From Lithospermum erythrorhizon (Eukaryota; Streptophyta; Magnoliopsida; Boraginales; Boraginaceae), in assembly GCA_019722365.1 (NCBI GenBank), contig JADFUC010000242.1:1-64000 (forward strand): a DNA stretch of 64,000 nt. The letters are read 5' to 3'. The notes under the pieces were generated by a model, which was not told the origin of the DNA, searched no databases, and worked only from the letters and a program-made list of their open reading frames with translations. Both the position numbers and the translations under genes were made by a program. This document shows, one piece after another, positions 62,601-64,000 of the stretch (positions are counted from its first letter, which is position 1; each line of letters begins with the position of its first letter).

Positions 62601-64000
62601 TGAAGTATCTTCCGACGCAAAGGGAATTGAATTTGAGGCAGAGAAGGTGGATGGAGTTCATTAGTGACTATGATGTGACTATTGAGTATCACCCGGGAAA
62701 GGCAAATGTGGTGGGCGATCACGGCGGTAGAAAGGAGGAGAAACAAGCGATCGATAGTGGAGATATAGAAGTAGTGAGAGTACGACCTTAATGTTGGTAG
62801 CGATGGTGAAATAATTGCTCATATGAGAGTTCGGCCAGTACTCTTGGATCGAATCTTGGAGTTGCAGCAGCGAGATGAGAGGCTACAGAATATCAGTAGG
62901 GAAGTGAGGAATGGGGACAGAGTAGATTTCACGGTTGACGAGAGTGGAGCTCTGAGGATGGATGGCAGGTTATGTGTACCGTATTCTGATGAGTTGAAGA
63001 AAGAGATTCTTGATGAGGCTCATAATGCTTCTTATAGCATGCATCACAGTATACGAAGATGTATAGAGGTTGAGGTTGACTTACTAGTGGCGGGGAATGA
63101 AGAGAAAAATCGCGAGTTAGGTAGCGGCTGATTTGGTTTGTCGGCAAGTGAAGGCGGAGAATAGACATCTGCGAGGATTGTAGACTCTTTCCTATTCTGA
63201 GTAGGCGTGGGAGAATATTACCGTGGACTTTGTATTTGGGCTTCCTAGGTCGTTGGCGACATGATGGGATACGGGTGATTGTGGATGGTACAATCGAAGT
63301 CGGCTCATTTTAACTACCTATTAGATCCTGTGATGGGCTGAGAAGCTAGCGATGACTTATGTTGATCACGTGTGACATTGCATGGGGTTCGGTGTCGATC
63401 ATTCGACAGCGATCGCGAATTTAATTCGAGATGCGGAGGGGGTTTCGGGAGGCGTTAGGGACTAGAGTGGAGTTAGTCACATCTTTTCATCTTGGAAGTT
63501 GAGTACATCTTTTTCATCAAAAAGATGGGCAATCACAGAAGGACAATTCGGACATTGGAGGATATGCTTCGTTCTTGTGTTCTGAGTTTCTCCGGGAGTT
63601 GGGACGATGAGTTGCCCAAGGGATGGGTTAAACCTCATGCAGCTTTAATACTAGCATTGAAATGGCACCTTTTTGAGGGGCGAAGTATCGGACTCTGTTT
63701 ACATTTGGAATGAGGTGGGAGAAGAAGAAGGTATGGTTAAGGTTGGTTGAGAGGTCAGTGGAGCGGACGAGGTTGATCTGGTAAGCAGGGATAGGCGGGG
63801 AAGAAGTATGCCGATCGTCGCAGAGTAGACTTATCTTTCGAGGTTGGTGACCGTGTGTTCTTGAAGATATCTCCGTGGAAGGGTGTGATGCGATTTGGGA
63901 GGAAAGGAAAGTTGAGTCCTCGTTATATTGGACCGTTCGAGATCTTGGGGAAAGTTGGACCCGTGGCTTATCGTTTGGCGTTGCCTCCGAGTTTGGATAG
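59637..64000 (+). pseudogene. Ty3-gypsy Gag-Pol, frameshifted, cut by window end
   Basis: Chromovirus-like domain order. Gag spans 59637-60600 and begins with a basic, Gly/Arg-rich run. Two decayed zinc knuckles follow at about 60629-60750. Protease lies at 60930-61260, where the DSG-type active site now reads FDYGPL, followed by DFDLILGMDWLGKHH. Reverse transcriptase covers 61550-62240 (FMVMPFGL and a catalytic FIDD box at 61955-61966, then QFLGHVISGEGI). RNase H is at 62240-62730 ([20 protein letters not shown]). Integrase runs from 62820; its zinc finger is damaged (ADLVCRQ, one Cys missing) and its C-terminal GPF motif region (RYIGPFEILGKVGPVAYRLA) lies at 63930-64000. Many frameshifts and stops mean this copy cannot move by itself. 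The 3' LTR lies outside the window. Confidence 0.92.

Noticed and set aside
1..64000. tRNA, intact rRNA or microRNA genes
   Set aside because: None could be recognised by eye; the only rRNA-like text is the 5S-derived part of the Cassandra LTRs.

Overview
The window is AT-rich nuclear DNA from a flowering plant, most likely a eudicot. Evidence for this: spliced genes with GT-AG introns, a seed-type (type 4) plant metallothionein, Ty1-copia and Ty3-gypsy retrotransposons, a Cassandra-type TRIM, a Stowaway MITE, a LINE remnant and an endogenous pararetrovirus remnant. The species cannot be named from the sequence. Only two host genes look intact, both on the minus strand: SYF1/XAB2 (spliceosomal NineTeen-complex scaffold, five coding exons, 50532-55433) and a type 4 metallothionein (two exons, 33711-38193) split by a 4.2-kb intron.

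Layout. 1-1619: no gene seen. 1620-3840: gypsy-type LTR-like copy, minus. 3841-6147: no gene, one AT microsatellite. 6148-11560: broken Caulimoviridae-like endogenous pararetrovirus on the minus strand, split by a 2.7-kb solo LTR at 7841-10555 flanked by the 5-bp duplication GACTT. 11617-13117: no gene. 13118-15775: large imperfect inverted repeat with arms of 1.1-1.5 kb. 16366-23145: degenerate Ty1-copia element with LTR-like ends. 23838-26180: possible CACTA-derived DNA. 26560-28830: plus-strand gypsy LTR-like copy. 29884-32510: minus-strand gypsy LTR carrying a dyad-rich tandem array. 33711-38193: metallothionein gene, with a Cassandra TRIM in its intron. 38556-41500: internally deleted LTR retrotransposon. 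41701-42240: another LTR of that family with a Stowaway MITE inside. 44220-46262: internally deleted Ty1-copia. 46290-48662: LINE remnant, minus. 48663-50531: intergenic, with local tandem duplications. 50532-55433: SYF1. 55434-57198: intergenic. 57199-64000: Ty3-gypsy element with LTR, primer-binding site and decayed gag-pol, running off the window end.

The two host genes have no evident functional link: one acts in pre-mRNA splicing, the other in zinc storage in seeds. No operon-like or novel defence system was found. The most notable items are the metallothionein gene assembled across its intron, the 5S-derived LTR element inside that intron, the viral remnant interrupted by a solo LTR, and the large inverted repeat. 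All calls come from reading the sequence by eye; no database search or alignment was run.
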